Source of the DNA: Candidatus Chloroploca asiatica
GTDB lineage: Bacteria; Chloroflexota; Chloroflexia; Chloroflexales; Chloroflexaceae
Assembly: GCF_002532075.1 (NCBI RefSeq)
Contig: NZ_LYXE01000062.1
Location: 24,168-88,167 of the forward strand
Direction: 5' to 3'
DNA: 64,000 nt
Below the pieces are notes generated by a model that was not told where the DNA came from, made no database searches, and saw only the letters and a program-made list of their open reading frames with translations. Position 1 is the first letter of the stretch. Each line of letters opens with the position of its first letter. Positions 45,045 through 53,471 of the stretch are shown one piece after another. A program made the position numbers and the translations under genes.

Positions 45045-46054
45045 CGCTCCACCTCCATAATGACACGCTCAGCTTTGAGGAAGAGGTTCAGGCGCACATT
45101 GCGAAGATACGCATCCAACGCACCGGGGCCACTGATATCAAGTTGATGGAGCTGCTCGGCCAGGGCTTTGAGCGGCTCGACTTCAGCCTGGGCCTTGAGA
45201 GTTTCGATTTCGACCGCCCGCTTCGACTGTACAATGGTCTGGTCAGCCCCCGCCTGGGCCAGGCTGATATCCGAAGAGACCTGGTTGTGGGCGGTATTGA
45301 TTGCCGCCATCGCCGACTCAACCTCGCGGGGCGCATCAATCTCGGTGATAAGTGAAGCATCGAGCACAATGCCATACCGCACTGCCGACGAGAGACACTC
45401 ACGATCCATATGTTCGTTCAGATCACGCAGATTCTTGCGCAAATCGTTGATCGACACCCCGCTAACGATGCTCGAGTCAGCCGCAGGCGCACTGAGTTCG
45501 GTTGTAATCGGCGGCAAAATACTTAGTGGGGTAGGTGCTTCAAAGTTCGCAATGCGCTCACGCAGGATCGAGATGAAATAGCCCATCACATGCACCACGG
45601 GATTCTTGACCCCAAACAGGTATGGATACAGATGGCGCTCGGAGACACGATACCGAATCTGGCCCTTCAAACCGACATTCAGCTGATCTTTCGTCACTGC
45701 TTCCAGAAACGTCCCACCGCCATTGGCCTTGGGATCTTCGAGATCCAGGGCCATATTGATCGTCTGGGTCGCAATCGACACCTTGTGAATGCGCTCCCAG
45801 GGCCATTTGAAGTACGGCCCCCCCGGCATAATCACCCGCACCTGCGGATAACGATACCGCTCACGCTCCTCGGGCCGCAAAAACTCCATGAAAGGATCTT
45901 CTGCAGCCTGACTCGCCGGTAGACGTTCCGCACGCCCAAAAATCGTCTTGACCGCACGCTCATTCTGGTTCACGGTATAGAAACTCAGCATGATATACCG
46001 TACCACGAACCATCCGATGAAACCCATCATGATCCCGATAATAACTGCACTCAT
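45041..46054 (-). CDS. SPFH/Band 7 domain membrane protein (upstream copy)
   Basis: This 337-residue protein has one N-terminal transmembrane segment (VIIGIMMGFIGWFVVRYIML). It then reads SFYTVNQNERAVKTIFGRAER, which is the HflK/stomatin-like start of an SPFH domain. The C-terminal part is a long Ala/Glu-rich helix (QSKRAVEIETLKAQAEVEPLKALAEQ), as in flotillin and HflK. It differs enough from the downstream SPFH protein to be a partner rather than a recent copy. A possible promoter lies at 46167-46196. AGAGGAG lies about 14-18 nt upstream of the ATG. Confidence 0.82.
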   Translation of the reverse strand: MSAVIIGIMMGFIGWFVVRYIMLSFYTVNQNERAVKTIFGRAERLPASQAAEDPFMEFLRPEERERYRYPQVRVIMPGGPYFKWPWERIHKVSIATQTINMALDLEDPKANGGGTFLEAVTKDQLNVGLKGQIRYRVSERHLYPYLFGVKNPVVHVMGYFISILRERIANFEAPTPLSILPPITTELSAPAADSSIVSGVSINDLRKNLRDLNEHMDRECLSSAVRYGIVLDASLITEIDAPREVESAMAAINTAHNQVSSDISLAQAGADQTIVQSKRAVEIETLKAQAEVEPLKALAEQLHQLDISGPGALDAYLRNVRLNLFLKAERVIMEVER

Positions 46055-46166
46055 AGGGTGGTCACTGCTCCTCTTAGGTTTGTCGCCGAGGTGAACTCCA
46101 TCGCGGGTGGCCTTGTTTCGTGCGAGACAACGCGGATCGCGAGATCAGGGCAAGTCGCCCATATCT

Positions 46167-46196
46167 ATCATATACCACAGGCCGTGTCTTTGTGAA
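46167..46196 (-). promoter_or_regulatory. Possible promoter of the SPFH operon
   Basis: On the minus strand TTCACA (46196-46191) and TATGAT (46172-46167) are 18 bp apart, about 110 bp before the ATG at 46054. The rest of the gap to 46462 is AT-rich and contains no gene that I can see. A TATAAT at 46219-46224 on the plus strand has no matching -35. Confidence 0.35.
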
Positions 46197-46462
46197 GTAT
46201 GCTCCCCCCACAAAGAGGTATAATAAGCCACAGAGATGACACGGTTATCAACGTTTTACTAACGAACTTTTTACAAAAGAAATAGTTTCACCTCTTGAAT
46301 TGTTGTCAAGTACTAACACTCAATGGTCATTTATAAGCTTTTTTCTTTTCTAATCACGCCATATAGTAAAACCTATTGTTCCCTTGCTCGAAAATAGGAT
46401 CTTCGATGAGACCAGAACGCGATGGATGCGTTCCGGCTCAGCGCAGTGGAAGGCGCGTAATC

Positions 46463-47980
46463 ATGGCTCAGATCTCTGCTTCGATGCGTGTTGGTCCAAT
46501 TGCAACCTCGGCTTACACCCCAGCACGGCTCATTGGCCTCATTCTTGGCCCCCTCCTCTTTGCCCTTGTGCTCTTTTTGCCCACACCCGCCGGGATGTCG
46601 CCTGAAGGCCAGAAGGTTGCCGCAACAACCTTCTGGATTGCCATCTGGTGGATGACCGAGGCCATTCCGATTCCCGTTACCTCGCTGTTGCCCCTCGTGC
46701 TGCTTCCGCTTACCGGTGCGCTCAGTCCAGCCGAACTTTCGCCGGGCTATGCCAATCCACTGATCTTTGTCTTTCTTGGTGGCTTTATGATCGCGCTCGC
46801 CCTCGAGCGCTGGTCACTCCATCGCCGGATCGCGCTCCGGATCATTACCGTGGTCGGGTGCAGCCCAACGCGCATTGTGCTCGGTTTTATGATCGCGACG
46901 GGCTTTCTCTCGATGTGGATCTCGAATACGGCCACGGCGATGATGATGGTGCCCATGGGCACCGCCGTGATCCTCCAGTTCACCGATCTGCTCAAACGTG
47001 ATGGCAAAGCCGTCGAGCAGGATACCGGCAGTCGCCTCGGTTTTGGGACTGCGCTGATGCTCGGGATCGCCTACTCAGCGTCGATCGGCGGCATTGCAAC
47101 CCTTGTCGGCACTCCGCCCAATATTGTGCTTGCGGCCGCCGCCAGCGAGTTGCTTGGCTATCAGATTACGTTTGCCGAGTGGATGCTGGTGGGGGTACCC
47201 TTTGCCACCGTTGGTCTGCTCGCAACCTGGTTCTACCTCACCAGGATTGCCTACAAAGCCAGCAATCAGGAGATCCCAGGTGGGCTTGATGTGGTACGCG
47301 GTGAGTTGTCGCAACTCGGGCCAATGAGTTATGCCGAACGTGCGGTGCTGGTGGTTTTTGGCGCGGTGGCGTTGGCCTGGATCGTCCAGCCTTTTCTGCT
47401 GGCCCCGGTCTTCCCGATGGTCAATGATGCCGTGATCGCCCTGATCGGAGCGGTGGTTCTCTTCGCCCTTCCCGCACGCAATCAAGAAGGAGCGCCAACC
47501 TTCTTGCTGACCTGGGAAGATGCAAAAAAGCTGCCATGGGGCGTGGTACTGCTCTTTGGGGGTGGTCTGGCCCTCGCCGATGCCTTCAAGAAGTCGGGCC
47601 TCGTTGATTGGATGGGCGGGTCGCTCAGTGCGTTTAGCTCGCTCCCCAATCTCTTCTTGCTCGTTGTGGTGGTCGCCATGGTGATCTTCCTCACCGAGAT
47701 CACCTCGAATACCGCTACCGCAACCATGCTGATGCCCGTGATGGTGGCCCTGGGCATGGCCGCCGGAATGCACCCACTGCTGCTGATGGCCCCGGCTGCA
47801 ATTGCGGCATCGTGCGCCTTTATGCTGCCCGTTGCGACGCCACCCAATGCGATTGTCTTTGGCAGCGGTGCCGTCACGGTTCCCCAGATGGCCCGTGCGG
47901 GTCTCTGGCTGAACCTCGCCAGCATTGCCCTCATTAGCGTGATTGGTTACTGGCTAATGCCCTTCATGTGGGGGTTGTGA
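46463..47980 (+). CDS. DASS/SLC13-family sodium-dicarboxylate transporter
   Basis: The start is the ATG at 46463, with GGAAGG about 9 nt upstream. The frame is open from 46376, but the extra residues are unlike a transporter N-terminus. The ~505-residue protein has about 11-12 membrane segments and both SNT motifs of the family: MWISNTATAMMMVPMG and TEITSNTATATMLMPV. These form the sodium and carboxylate site. It likely imports succinate, malate or a related dicarboxylate with sodium. It also has AFMLPVATPPNAIVFGSG, the family's C-terminal signature. A 24-bp hairpin directly follows. Confidence 0.92.
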   Translation: MAQISASMRVGPIATSAYTPARLIGLILGPLLFALVLFLPTPAGMSPEGQKVAATTFWIAIWWMTEAIPIPVTSLLPLVLLPLTGALSPAELSPGYANPLIFVFLGGFMIALALERWSLHRRIALRIITVVGCSPTRIVLGFMIATGFLSMWISNTATAMMMVPMGTAVILQFTDLLKRDGKAVEQDTGSRLGFGTALMLGIAYSASIGGIATLVGTPPNIVLAAAASELLGYQITFAEWMLVGVPFATVGLLATWFYLTRIAYKASNQEIPGGLDVVRGELSQLGPMSYAERAVLVVFGAVALAWIVQPFLLAPVFPMVNDAVIALIGAVVLFALPARNQEGAPTFLLTWEDAKKLPWGVVLLFGGGLALADAFKKSGLVDWMGGSLSAFSSLPNLFLLVVVVAMVIFLTEITSNTATATMLMPVMVALGMAAGMHPLLLMAPAAIAASCAFMLPVATPPNAIVFGSGAVTVPQMARAGLWLNLASIALISVIGYWLMPFMWGL

Positions 47981-47983
47981 GGA

Positions 47984-48034
47984 AATGCTTGGCCCCCACA
48001 AGCCCGCTATGCGGGCTTGTGGGGGCCAAGCATT
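47984..48034. terminator. 24-bp perfect inverted repeat after the transporter
   Basis: Positions 47984-48007 pair with 48011-48034 around TAT. The stem is followed by CTTTGT on the plus strand. It starts 4 nt after the transporter stop and is likely its terminator. Confidence 0.75.
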
Positions 48035-48050
48035 CTTTGTAAGGCCCTGG

Positions 48051-48209
48051 CCTAGGGCGATTGCATCATACGAAACCGGATACAACAAGACGCTCTATCA
48101 GGGCACCCGCAAGGGGTGCCCGTACACCGGATCCGGCCCCCGGCCGGTAGGGGCACCCCTTGCGGGTGCCCTGGCCTGGTGCATCCACGCAAGATGCAAT
48201 CGCCCTAGG
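48051..48209. mobile_element. 159-bp miniature inverted-repeat element
   Basis: The ends are a perfect 17-bp inverted repeat (CCTAGGGCGATTGCATC at 48051-48067 and its complement at 48193-48209). Inside is a second inverted pair built on GGGCACCCGCAAGGGGTGCC (48111 onward) and GGGGCACCCCTTGCGGGTGCC. There is no coding capacity. A partial relative with GGGCGATTGCAT is at 55661-55711. This is a MITE- or REP-like element. Confidence 0.65.
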
Positions 48210-48218
48210 CACTGGCCC

Positions 48219-49469
48219 TTATCCCATCGCATCCATGCGTGCGATCCAGAGCGCAGGCTGCTTGATCTCTTCCATCGTGGGCAGGTGCTCGACACGCTCC
48301 CATACCCGCGCACAGTAGGCCTGCCCACGCGCCTGGGTGACGGCATTGACAAAAGCTTCGCCCTGCTGATACTGCAAAAGCTTGAGATCCATACCCGTGA
48401 TCCGGTTGAAGACCTGCTCGATGATCGTCCGGGTGGATTGCCGCTGGGCCACCCGGTGCTCGATCTGCTCAAAGCTGGGCAAGAGTCGTTTGCCCACCGC
48501 GTTCATCACGTGGTTGCCATATCCCTCGACGAGCGACATCAACGCTTGCAGTTGCTCAAAGATGGCCCGTTGCTGCGGGGTGAGCATCAACTCGATCCAG
48601 TGCTCGTTTGAACCCCAGTTCTGAATAAGGCGCATCAAGAGCTGCGGCACGTTGAGCCCCAGCCCTTCGAGTTGATCATTCAACTGATCAAAGTATTGCT
48701 GCAACAGGTCACGGAAGTGCTGACGTACCCACGGGTACGCTTCAAACTCAAAGGCGTGCGTCGTTTCATGCAACGCAATCCAGAGCCGAAAATCTTCGTC
48801 GTTCAACCCAAGTTGCCCCTGCACTCGGGCAATGTTTGGTTCAACAAAATAGAGTGCCCCGCCCGTTGCCGGATCAGGCGACAACAGGCTCAGGTCGTAT
48901 TGCCCCAACACCCGCCGGGCCAGGAAACCAAGCAATCCGCCCATTTGCAAGCCAAGCAGTTTGCTGTTCACGTCACTGAAGAGCATCGCCATACCGTTCT
49001 GCGTTGCGTTGCGCTCGTAGATTGCCTCGATCGGGCGAAAGAGATGCTCAAACGAAGTGAAGTTCGCCTCAAGCCACTCGCGCCGATCATGAACATATAC
49101 CCGACTGATTGGCTCGGGTAATTCTACCCCAAGGTATTCGGCAATCAGTGGCTCACTCTGCTGCACCAGACGCAGATACTGCGCCTCGCGAAACGACCGC
49201 TCGATCAACGGGGCCTCTTCCCATTGCGACACCCGCAAGGCCATAGCCCGCGCTTGATCCCAGTCAATCAGACTCGTCTCCCGACGCTCAGTGCGTGTGC
49301 GCGTCTCAATATAATAACGTGCGGCGGCGCCGGCGACTGCCCCGATCAGGAGCATGCCGCCTAGACGACGTAGATCAGTTCCAGGCTTCGCCACGACGAT
49401 TCCCTTTCTCGCGAAATCCAACATAATAACAGCCAGTGTAGCACGGATGCCCGAACCCTGTCCAATCAT
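48219..49469 (-). CDS. Zincin_2-family metalloprotease (F420-biosynthesis-associated family)
   Basis: This 416-residue protein has a possible membrane segment at ~38-55 (GMLLIGAVAGAAARYY). It belongs to the Zincin_2 group: RVYVHDRREWLEANF, then FVEPNIARVQGQLGL, then LWIALHETTHAFEF with the HExxH zinc site, and EGYGNHVMNAVG as the likely third-ligand region. Members are often found near coenzyme F420 genes in actinobacteria, but their substrate is unknown. The ATG at 49469 has GGGAGG about 8-10 nt upstream, which makes it better than the ATG at 49424. Its 5' end overlaps the promoter of the divergent tRNA genes. Confidence 0.85.
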   Translation of the reverse strand: MIGQGSGIRATLAVIMLDFARKGIVVAKPGTDLRRLGGMLLIGAVAGAAARYYIETRTRTERRETSLIDWDQARAMALRVSQWEEAPLIERSFREAQYLRLVQQSEPLIAEYLGVELPEPISRVYVHDRREWLEANFTSFEHLFRPIEAIYERNATQNGMAMLFSDVNSKLLGLQMGGLLGFLARRVLGQYDLSLLSPDPATGGALYFVEPNIARVQGQLGLNDEDFRLWIALHETTHAFEFEAYPWVRQHFRDLLQQYFDQLNDQLEGLGLNVPQLLMRLIQNWGSNEHWIELMLTPQQRAIFEQLQALMSLVEGYGNHVMNAVGKRLLPSFEQIEHRVAQRQSTRTIIEQVFNRITGMDLKLLQYQQGEAFVNAVTQARGQAYCARVWERVEHLPTMEEIKQPALWIARMDAMG

Positions 49470-49498
49470 TTGACAGCCTCCCTACCCCATGCTATACT
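49470..49498 (+). promoter_or_regulatory. Promoter of the tRNA-Ala pair
   Basis: A consensus TTGACA (49470-49475), a 17-bp spacer and TATACT (49493-49498) predict a start near 49505, 8 nt before the first tRNA. It directly abuts the start codon of the divergent metalloprotease gene. Confidence 0.88.
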
Positions 49499-49512
49499 CG
49501 TTGAGTGCGTGC

Positions 49513-49588
49513 GGGGGCGTAGCTCAGTTGGGAGAGCGCGACAATCGCACTGTCGAGGTCAGGAGTTCGAGCCTCCTCGCCTCCACCA
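49513..49588 (+). tRNA. tRNA-Ala (anticodon CGC)
   Basis: A 76-nt cloverleaf with acceptor GGGGGCG/CGCCTCC, D arm GCTC/GAGC, anticodon stem CGACA/TGTCG with loop ATCGCAC (anticodon CGC), T arm AGGAG/CTCCT and an encoded CCA. G3 pairs with U70, the alanine identity element. Confidence 0.93.
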
Positions 49589-49598
49589 CACACACAAC

Positions 49599-49674
49599 GG
49601 GGCCATAGCTCAGTTGGGAGAGCGCAACACTGGCAGTGTTGAGGTCTGGGGTTCGAACCCCCATGGCTCCACCA
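49599..49674 (+). tRNA. tRNA-Ala (anticodon GGC)
   Basis: A 76-nt cloverleaf with acceptor GGGGCCA/TGGCTCC, anticodon stem CAACA/TGTTG with loop CTGGCAG (anticodon GGC), T arm TGGGG/CCCCA and an encoded CCA. It also has the G3:U70 pair of alanine tRNAs. It starts 10 nt after the first tRNA and shares its transcript. Confidence 0.94.
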
Positions 49675-49686
49675 CAAGCGACAAAG

Positions 49687-49721
49687 CGAAACGCCGAGCA
49701 TTCTGCTCGGCGTTTCGTTTT
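49687..49721 (+). terminator. Intrinsic terminator of the tRNA operon
   Basis: A perfect 14-bp stem (49687-49700 with 49704-49717, TTC loop) is followed by TTTTGT. It also lies just past the stop of the convergent htpG, so it may serve both. Confidence 0.85.
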
Positions 49722-49740
49722 GTCGCTTGATGCGGGGGCT

Positions 49741-51624
49741 TTATGCCTGATCACGCTGCGTACGCGCCGCTGCTTCGAGTAACTGCAAAATCCGCGGTAC
49801 CATGGCCGCAGGGTTCTGGTGCAGGCCTTCGATCAGCAGGGCATTATCGTAGAGCTGCTCGGCGGCTGCGGTGACAATCGGGTCGTTCGCATCAACCTCG
49901 ACCCGCTGCGCGAGGGCTGCGACCAGGTTGTGGCTCAGGTTCAACTCGAGAATGCGCGGTGCCGCGTCAGCTTCGCGACCCAGCATCTGCTGGATCCGCT
50001 GCATTTCGCGCCCCATCATATCGTCGTCACTCACCAGGCGCGCCGGGCTGTCACGCAACACCTTCGACGCGCGCACGGTTTTGACCTTTTCACCCAGGAT
50101 CGCAGTCAAACGCTCGGCCAGCGGCGTGAATTGCGCTTCGCTGATCTGTGGTTCGGGCGCTACCACCTCGCCCGGCAATTCCAGGTCGGCCTCATCAACA
50201 TTGCGCAGCTTCAAGCCTTCGTATTCACGCAACCCCGAGAGCATAAAGCCATCCATGAGGTCAGTCAACAACAAGACCTCGATCCCCCGGGCCTTGAACG
50301 GATCAAGGTGCGGGCTCGTCGCGGCAGCTTCGGGGCTCGCTGCGAGCACATAGTAGATCTCTTGCTGCCCATCAATAATTCGGCTCTTGTACTGGTTCAG
50401 GGTCATCAGTTCGCCATCACTGCGGGTCGTCTCGAAGCGCAACAACTTCAGCAACTCGTTCCGACTTTCGTAATCAGTGGCAATACCCTCTTTGATAAAG
50501 ACACCGAACTCTTGCCAGAAGGACTTGAAGGCAGTCGCATCTTTGTCGGCCAGATCATTCAACTCGCGGTGCAACCGACTCGTCAACGTCTTCCGGATGC
50601 GCTGCATCACCGGCGACGACTGCACACTCTCACGCGATACATTCAGCGGCAAGTCTTCACTGTCAACCACACCCTCGATAAAACGGAAGTAGGCTGGCAA
50701 GAGATCCTTCGCCTCTTCGAGGATCAAGACCTTGCGCGAATAGAGCCGAACCTTGCCTTCGACCCGGCGCTCGATCAAGCCACGCTCACGTTTGCCAGGA
50801 ATAAAGAGCACACTATGCAAATCAACCGGCACATCCGTCGAAAGATGCACGTGCAGCATAGGCTCGTCTGGCTCGAACGTCAATTGCCGATAGAGATTCT
50901 GGTACTCCTCGGCTTCGACCTCACGCGGAGCACGCCGCCAGAGCGCCTTGCGCTGATTGATCTGCCGGTCACCACTATAGATGGGAAAGGCAACAAAATC
51001 TGAATGTCGTTTCACAATCTGCTCGAGACGCCAATCATTGGCAAACTCGGCTGCATCTTCCTTCAAATGGAGCGTAATCGAGGTGCCGCGTTCTTCGCGT
51101 TCAGCCGAACCAATGGTGTAGCGATCGTCACCCGTGCTCTCCCATATGGCTGCCTCGGCCTCGGGACGGTACGAACGCGACACAACGGTCACCTTATCAG
51201 CGACCATAAAGACTGAGTAGAAACCAACGCCAAACTGGCCGATCATCTCGCTCGCCGTCGCCTTGCTAGCGTCCTTGGTCTTTTCAACAAACGCACGCGC
51301 ACTCGACTGGGCAATCGTGCCAAGATGATCAATCAGCTCCTCACGGGTCATGCCCGTACCAGTATCAGTGATCGTCACCGTGCGTGCCTCTTTATCGGCA
51401 CTCAACCGGATCGCCAGTTCGACCTCAGGATCATGCACATCACGGTTGGTCAACATCTCAAACTGCATCCGATTGAGCGCATCCGATGCATTCGAAATCA
51501 GCTCACGCAGAAAAATCTCGCGATCGGTATAGAGCGAATGGGCCAGAATTTGCAACACCTGTTGCACCTCGGCCTTGAAGGTCTTCGCCTCGACCTGAGG
51601 CGCCTCAGTCGGCTCGGTCGTCAT
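49741..51624 (-). CDS. htpG: Hsp90-family chaperone HtpG
   Basis: This 627-residue protein has all three Hsp90 parts. The N-terminal ATPase has LFLRELISNASDALNRMQFE-type sequence near residue 40, DTGTGMTREELIDHLGTIAQSS, and GQFGVGFYSVFMV. The middle domain contains YSRKVLILEEAKDLLPAYFRFI and GVVDSEDLPLNVSRE. The C-terminal dimerisation part ends without an MEEVD tail. It is a cytoplasmic ATP-dependent chaperone. The length matches bacterial HtpG. AAGGAG lies about 11 nt upstream of the ATG at 51624. No CIRCE element is seen upstream. Confidence 0.96.
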   Translation of the reverse strand: MTTEPTEAPQVEAKTFKAEVQQVLQILAHSLYTDREIFLRELISNASDALNRMQFEMLTNRDVHDPEVELAIRLSADKEARTVTITDTGTGMTREELIDHLGTIAQSSARAFVEKTKDASKATASEMIGQFGVGFYSVFMVADKVTVVSRSYRPEAEAAIWESTGDDRYTIGSAEREERGTSITLHLKEDAAEFANDWRLEQIVKRHSDFVAFPIYSGDRQINQRKALWRRAPREVEAEEYQNLYRQLTFEPDEPMLHVHLSTDVPVDLHSVLFIPGKRERGLIERRVEGKVRLYSRKVLILEEAKDLLPAYFRFIEGVVDSEDLPLNVSRESVQSSPVMQRIRKTLTSRLHRELNDLADKDATAFKSFWQEFGVFIKEGIATDYESRNELLKLLRFETTRSDGELMTLNQYKSRIIDGQQEIYYVLAASPEAAATSPHLDPFKARGIEVLLLTDLMDGFMLSGLREYEGLKLRNVDEADLELPGEVVAPEPQISEAQFTPLAERLTAILGEKVKTVRASKVLRDSPARLVSDDDMMGREMQRIQQMLGREADAAPRILELNLSHNLVAALAQRVEVDANDPIVTAAAEQLYDNALLIEGLHQNPAAMVPRILQLLEAAARTQRDQA

Positions 51625-51698
51625 ATACCAGCACTCCTTGCTTCTTCAAAAATAATTCTCCCTATTGTACCGCATCCCCATCCTTCACTTTTCAACGT

Positions 51699-51733
51699 CA
51701 TGCTGGTGGGCACCTACGGTGCCCACCAGCATG
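51699..51733. other. 16-bp perfect inverted repeat upstream of htpG
   Basis: Positions 51699-51714 pair with 51718-51733 around TAC. It lies upstream of htpG (minus) and upstream of the promoter at 51821 (plus), so it terminates neither. Confidence 0.6.
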
Positions 51734-51820
51734 TACTATAGATCACGAAGTGTTAGAAACACATTAACACTAGACTAACAAACTATATATAGTTCAGTCT
51801 GAAGACCGAGCAAAAGCCCA

Positions 51821-51849
51821 TTGACAAGCCCTCTGCCCTATGTTATCCT
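51821..51849 (+). promoter_or_regulatory. Promoter of a short transcription unit
   Basis: TTGACA (51821-51826), a 17-bp spacer and TATCCT (51844-51849) predict a start near 51856. The unit runs through a 40-codon ORF to the terminators at 52052-52130. Confidence 0.75.
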
Positions 51850-51902
51850 TGCGCGTAGCGAAGATGAAATAATGCAGAGACGGAACGGAAGGAGCACGCA
51901 AC

Positions 51903-52025
51903 ATGACAATAGGAATCAACAGTGCGAACGTCGGCGTTGCCGATACGGGCCTTGTGGTTCGGGTCATTGTTGCCCGTGCCACCGCGAGGGTCAGCCAGAT
52001 CCCATTCCGCCTGCTCAGGAGCTAA
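51903..52025 (+). CDS. 40-residue small protein or leader peptide
   Basis: GGAAGGAG lies about 8 nt before the ATG at 51903. The frame encodes MTIGINSANVGVADTGLVVR followed by 20 more residues rich in Val, Ala and Arg, and ends at a TAA at 52025. It has its own promoter and two terminators downstream, so it is probably expressed. I do not recognise the protein. It has no run of a single amino acid that would point to classic attenuation. The TAA sits in a small AGGAGC/GCTCCT hairpin, so translation may affect folding of the RNA after it. A small RNA with an incidental ORF is the alternative. Confidence 0.5.
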   Translation: MTIGINSANVGVADTGLVVRVIVARATARVSQIPFRLLRS

Positions 52026-52051
52026 TTGCTCCTCTGATACGATGAGCAACA

Positions 52052-52088
52052 GGCTGTGGGTGGCTGATCAGCACCCGCAGCCTTTTTT
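52052..52088 (+). terminator. Intrinsic terminator
   Basis: GGCTGTGGGTG pairs with CACCCGCAGCC (one G-T pair) and is followed by six T. It closes the small transcription unit that starts at 51856. Confidence 0.85.
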
Positions 52089-52092
52089 GATC

Positions 52093-52131
52093 AAAAAAGG
52101 CCGTGGTGTGCCCAGCACCCACGGTCTTTTT
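52093..52131. terminator. Second, bidirectional terminator
   Basis: A-run, GGCCGTGG (52099-52106), a 12-nt loop, CCACGGTC (52119-52126) and a T-run. It has the form of a terminator on both strands. It lies 11 nt after the first terminator and 92 nt before the next gene. Confidence 0.8.
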
Positions 52132-52222
52132 GTTTTCACAACGAGTCCGCAGCACATACCTTTGCGTCGCTGGTTCAACCACCAGCCACATAAGTAAGCC
52201 ACAAACAGGCAGGAGCCATTCT

Positions 52223-52501
52223 ATGATACAGCTTGATGTTGCAGTAATGACCACACGCACGCCATCGGAGGAACGCGACAACATCCCAATGGGGAGGTCA
52301 GCCTTGCTTATTTTAGAGCGTGACGGCTCACTGCATCAATATCCCCCTGCCCAGGGCCATACTGCCCCCTCGCAGGCAATGATAAACCTCAATCAAGAAG
52401 AGGCAAAACCGGGCTTGATCGATCATCTGCTCGCCTTTGCTTTTGATATCCTTGGCGTTACCAAGCTGGAGTTGCGCATCAATGAACAGCCAGAAGCTTG
52501 A
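52223..52501 (+). CDS. Small protein of unknown function upstream of rsgA
   Basis: This 92-residue protein starts at the ATG at 52223, with AGGAG about 9 nt upstream. It has MIQLDVAVMTTRTPSEERDN, then GRSALLILERDGSLHQYPP, and a C-terminal GLIDHLLAFAFDILGVTKLELRINEQ. I do not recognise the family. It has no membrane segment. Its stop overlaps the GAGG that serves rsgA, whose start is 5 nt later, so it is co-translated with rsgA. A role linked to ribosome assembly is only a guess from position. Confidence 0.65.
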   Translation: MIQLDVAVMTTRTPSEERDNIPMGRSALLILERDGSLHQYPPAQGHTAPSQAMINLNQEEAKPGLIDHLLAFAFDILGVTKLELRINEQPEA

Positions 52502-52505
52502 GGCA

Positions 52506-53453
52506 ATGATGAACAGCACAGAGCAGACGCCAACTCGCCCGGATCGCTTGCTCGGTACGGTCTTGCGCGCCCAGAGTGGCTTTTTCTGGGTACAGACCAG
52601 TACCGAGACGGTGATCTGCAAGCTTCGCGGGCGTTTGAAACGCGAACGCCAAGCGAGTGACATCGCCGTGATTGGCGATCAGGTCGAAATTACGCTTGTC
52701 GGCAATGGCGAAGGCGCGATCGAAAGCGTCTACCCGCGTCGCTCCAAACTCGCCCGTCGCGCCGCCGGAACGCGAGGGGCCTATAAAGAAGATGTCCTGG
52801 TCGCGAATGTTGACCAGGTTCTGCTCACGTTCGCCTGCGCCCAACCGGCCTTTACGCCGCGTATGCTCGATCGTTACCTTGTTATCTGCGAACATAGCGG
52901 CCTTGAAGCCATTATTGTCGCGACCAAAATTGATCTTGTGGATCAGGCAATTGCGACCAAACTCTTTGCCCCCTACGAACAGATCAATTACCGTGTGCTC
53001 TATGTCTCAAATCAGACCGGGCAGGGCTTGCAGGCGGTACGCGATACCCTCGCCGGGCGCATCAGTGTCGTCACCGGCAAATCCGGGGTCGGCAAATCAA
53101 GCCTGCTCAACGCCCTCCAACCCGATCTCCACCTCGACACGGGAACCATCAGCACAGCCCTCAACAAAGGCCGCCATGTCACTACCGTGGCCGAGTTGAT
53201 CGCCCTTGATCTCCCTGGTAAAGGCTATGTTGCCGATACCCCCGGTATTCGCGAAATCGGCCTCTGGCAAGTCCCTGCCGATGAACTGGACTGGTGTTAT
53301 CGCGAACTACGGCCCTACCTTGGTCACTGCTATTTTGCTGGTTGCAGCCATATTCACGAACCAGACTGCGCCGTCCGTACCGCTGTGAACGCCGGCAAGA
53401 TCGATCACGTCCGTTACGACAGCTATGTGAAACTGCGCCAGGGCGAAAGTTAA
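52506..53453 (+). CDS. rsgA: Ribosome small subunit-dependent GTPase RsgA
   Basis: This 315-residue protein starts at the ATG at 52506 (or the next at 52509), with GAGG about 5-8 nt upstream. An OB fold occupies ~15-80. The circularly permuted GTPase follows in the order G4 (ATKIDLVD), G1 (VVTGKSGVGKSSLLNAL), G2 (RHVTTVAEL) and G3 (VADTPGIRE). A zinc finger near the C-terminus has C-x6-H-x-H-x4-C spacing (CYFAGCSHIHEPDCAV). RsgA helps mature the 30S subunit. It is flanked by two small unknown genes in the same operon. Confidence 0.94.
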   Translation: MMNSTEQTPTRPDRLLGTVLRAQSGFFWVQTSTETVICKLRGRLKRERQASDIAVIGDQVEITLVGNGEGAIESVYPRRSKLARRAAGTRGAYKEDVLVANVDQVLLTFACAQPAFTPRMLDRYLVICEHSGLEAIIVATKIDLVDQAIATKLFAPYEQINYRVLYVSNQTGQGLQAVRDTLAGRISVVTGKSGVGKSSLLNALQPDLHLDTGTISTALNKGRHVTTVAELIALDLPGKGYVADTPGIREIGLWQVPADELDWCYRELRPYLGHCYFAGCSHIHEPDCAVRTAVNAGKIDHVRYDSYVKLRQGES

Positions 53454-53471
53454 ATTGGAGGAGAACTGATC

